From: Marine Group II euryarchaeote MED-G37
GTDB taxonomy: Archaea > Thermoplasmatota > Poseidoniia > Poseidoniales > Thalassarchaeaceae
DNA: 40,988 bases
NCBI GenBank assembly: GCA_002457555.1
Contig: NTJQ01000012.1
Span: 1-40,988, forward strand
Reading direction: 5' to 3'
Shown: positions 39,512 to 40,988 of the stretch, one piece after another
How positions within the stretch are numbered: the stretch's first letter is position 1
Layout of the letters: each line of letters starts with the position of its first letter
Notes under the pieces: model-generated
What the model was told of the DNA's origin: nothing
What the model saw: only the letters and a program-made list of their open reading frames with translations
The model's database searches: none
Program-made: the position numbers and the translations under genes

Positions 39512-39536
39512 ATTAAATACCCTGTTCGTAGAACAG
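39512..39536 (+). promoter_or_regulatory. TATA box with adjacent CGTAG palindrome (copy 4)
   Basis: TTAAATAC (39513-39520) is a good archaeal TATA box, 42 bases before the ATG of the last gene. Directly after it, CTGTTC GTA GAACAG (39522-39536) is a perfect 6-bp inverted repeat lying between TATA and the expected transcription start. A protein bound there would block polymerase, so a repressor operator is plausible. The shape matches the palindromes at 5008, 18718 and 30435. Confidence 0.55.
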
Positions 39537-39561
39537 TAACCGAGTGTTCTATAATCTCCCC

Positions 39562-40988
39562 ATGCTTGTAATGGCTATGACCGCCAGCCGCCGAAGACTA
39601 GCAACCGCCCTTGTAATGCTAATGATATTCGCTCCATTTGCCAGTGCAGGAGTTACAAATTGGAGCATTTCTACTCCGATTAATCCAGACGATGATGGAG
39701 TCACTTCAAACGCGTTTAGCGTCCCTAGCAACGAAACCATTGTCGATGGTTGGATATCAGTCAATAGTAACCCCATGGCTTCTTCTATGATGGATTCGAT
39801 TTCAATAAGCGGTGATGATTTCGATAATGGCACATACGACGGTGCTACTGATTCTCTCTTGGATGGCAACCTAACAATGTTTGATGATGGTTCCACATCG
39901 TCAGTTTGGAATTTTGATGATAATGGCAATTTCTCAATTGCTATGGCGGATGGTTATCATTCAGGTCCAGGTGCTCATCTATGGCTCTTAGAGAACCCTG
40001 TTTCCCCTTCCAATGAATGTGGAGATTTATTGCTGTACAACCTAACTTCTGGATTCGATCTTGACTTTGATATGTCTCTTGATGACGATGAGGTTACGTC
40101 TGTAGAAAATCTATGTCAAACAAATATGACAATAGAAAATGGAAGTGGTTTGCCTCCTTCTGGCGATGTGAATGGCACAGTTCAAAATAGTACTGTTGTC
40201 GTAGAGAGTACCACACTACAGACAGGCAACTCAACATGCCCATATGGAGGTACATACATCCAGTGGGGTAATGATTTTTCGATGTATTACGACAAGGTCG
40301 GTTCCCTCAATTCATCTGAAATCGAGGGAATATTCTATTTCTGTGATGGACAGGAAATTTGGTTTGCTACACTACTTGATTTAGGAGGGGCTATCTATGG
40401 GGACCAACAACAATTAGCTCACGGTGTAGCGCCATCCTCACCATCTGAAGGAGAAGTAGTAGTAGGCACTCTACCTGGCCAAGCAATAGATCCTGGAACA
40501 GATGCATGGCTACTTCTTCCAACGTCTGATATTCCTGCGAATCCGGCTACGCATGTGAATTACTCGTTCTCTTTCGATCATTGGCATGACTTGGAATCTG
40601 GTGATGGTGCTTGGGTCGAACACAGGTTGAGAAATGGTTCATCTGGTTGGGGTGGTTGGACGTGGACTGATCTAGAGTCTGGTTACTCACATTCAATTTC
40701 GATTGGTGACCTTGATGTCTCAGGTACACCAACTTCCAGCACAATTCCGGTTTTCGGTGGAGATGCAGTAAGTGGTTGGGTCTCGTCTTCCACAAACCTA
40801 TCTGACATTTCAGATATTGCCTCCTATACCGAAATTCAATTCAGATTCAGAATTGTAACCGCAGCAACCTCTACTGGCTCTGCAGGATGGTTCCTTGATA
40901 ACATAAATTATCACAATGATGGTGATAGTAGTGGGGCTTGGCATCATGGATGTGATGTTAATGGATACGCCGCTTACATGTACACAAA
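39562..40988 (+). CDS. Secreted surface protein, N-terminal part (right edge cut)
   Basis: At least 475 residues, open to the window end. A classic signal peptide reads MTASRRRLATALVMLMIFAP followed by FASA, so cleavage after Ala is likely. ATG codons at 39562, 39571 and 39577 are all possible; the first is listed. The mature part is Asp/Asn/Ser-rich with many NxS/T sequons and paired Cys. A beta-sandwich (about residues 340-460: WDLESGDGAWVEH-like strands, then GSAGWFLDNINYHNDG) resembles the MAM/immune-inhibitor-A jelly roll, often seen next to secreted peptidases or adhesins. A catalytic domain, if any, would lie beyond the edge. Confidence 0.82.
   Translation, partial: MLVMAMTASRRRLATALVMLMIFAPFASAGVTNWSISTPINPDDDGVTSNAFSVPSNETIVDGWISVNSNPMASSMMDSISISGDDFDNGTYDGATDSLLDGNLTMFDDGSTSSVWNFDDNGNFSIAMADGYHSGPGAHLWLLENPVSPSNECGDLLLYNLTSGFDLDFDMSLDDDEVTSVENLCQTNMTIENGSGLPPSGDVNGTVQNSTVVVESTTLQTGNSTCPYGGTYIQWGNDFSMYYDKVGSLNSSEIEGIFYFCDGQEIWFATLLDLGGAIYGDQQQLAHGVAPSSPSEGEVVVGTLPGQAIDPGTDAWLLLPTSDIPANPATHVNYSFSFDHWHDLESGDGAWVEHRLRNGSSGWGGWTWTDLESGYSHSISIGDLDVSGTPTSSTIPVFGGDAVSGWVSSSTNLSDISDIASYTEIQFRFRIVTAATSTGSAGWFLDNINYHNDGDSSGAWHHGCDVNGYAAYMYT

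Overview
The window looks like a dense chromosomal segment of a planktonic euryarchaeon. The best fit is the Marine Group II / Poseidoniales type within Thermoplasmatota, but this is inference, since no rRNA or other phylogenetic marker was searched. Archaeal hallmarks are the rpo7-spt4-rps24e-rps27ae operon, an archaeal D-aminoacyl-tRNA deacylase, an XPD/Rad3-type helicase and an HVO_0476-like zinc-finger protein. Mixed in are genes of bacterial character: lipA, a FolM-like reductase with folB, a GdhA-type glutamate dehydrogenase, a polar amino-acid ABC transporter and proline dehydrogenase. Several very large secreted, membrane-anchored surface proteins stand out, as is usual for these surface-dwelling heterotrophs.

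Layout. At 1-1.9 kb are lipA (cut by the window edge), a divergent folM-like/folB pair and tRNA-Leu(UAA). At 2.0-14.0 kb are two type-I surface proteins: a 980-residue one with an acidic tail, and a giant of about 2,977 residues with calcium-binding thrombospondin type 3 repeats, a transglutaminase-like domain, many Ig-like domains, a membrane helix and a cytoplasmic DUF4129 domain. At 14.0-16.5 kb, on the minus strand, are an XPD-like helicase and a small Hsp20-like protein. At 16.5-18.7 kb a ribbon-helix-helix regulator lies divergent from an HD-domain phosphohydrolase. At 18.8-24.1 kb are glutamate dehydrogenase, an ABC ATPase, its permease fused to an extracellular beta-propeller, and purC. 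At 24.1-30.4 kb, minus strand, are an unknown 207-residue protein and a 1,890-residue FG-GAP/CARDB surface protein. At 30.6-32.0 kb is the transcription/translation operon. At 32-39 kb are a small propeller protein, dtdA, proline dehydrogenase, the HVO_0476-like protein, a methyltransferase-like protein, a membrane subtilisin and a six-helix membrane protein with DnaJ-like zinc knuckles. At 39.1-41 kb are tRNA-Ser(GGA), tRNA-Thr(GGU) and the start of another secreted protein cut by the right edge.

Much of the content fits a protein- and amino-acid-based lifestyle: surface adhesion or processing proteins, a surface protease, an amino-acid importer, proline oxidation, and glutamate dehydrogenase linking nitrogen to central carbon. 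The genes are tightly packed, with short or overlapping junctions. The points most worth a second look are the propeller-permease fusion, the giant transglutaminase-like protein with a degenerate catalytic triad, a recurring 15-base palindrome with a CTACG/CGTAG core in four intergenic or leader regions, and the repeat-rich intergenic region between the ribbon-helix-helix regulator and the HD phosphohydrolase.
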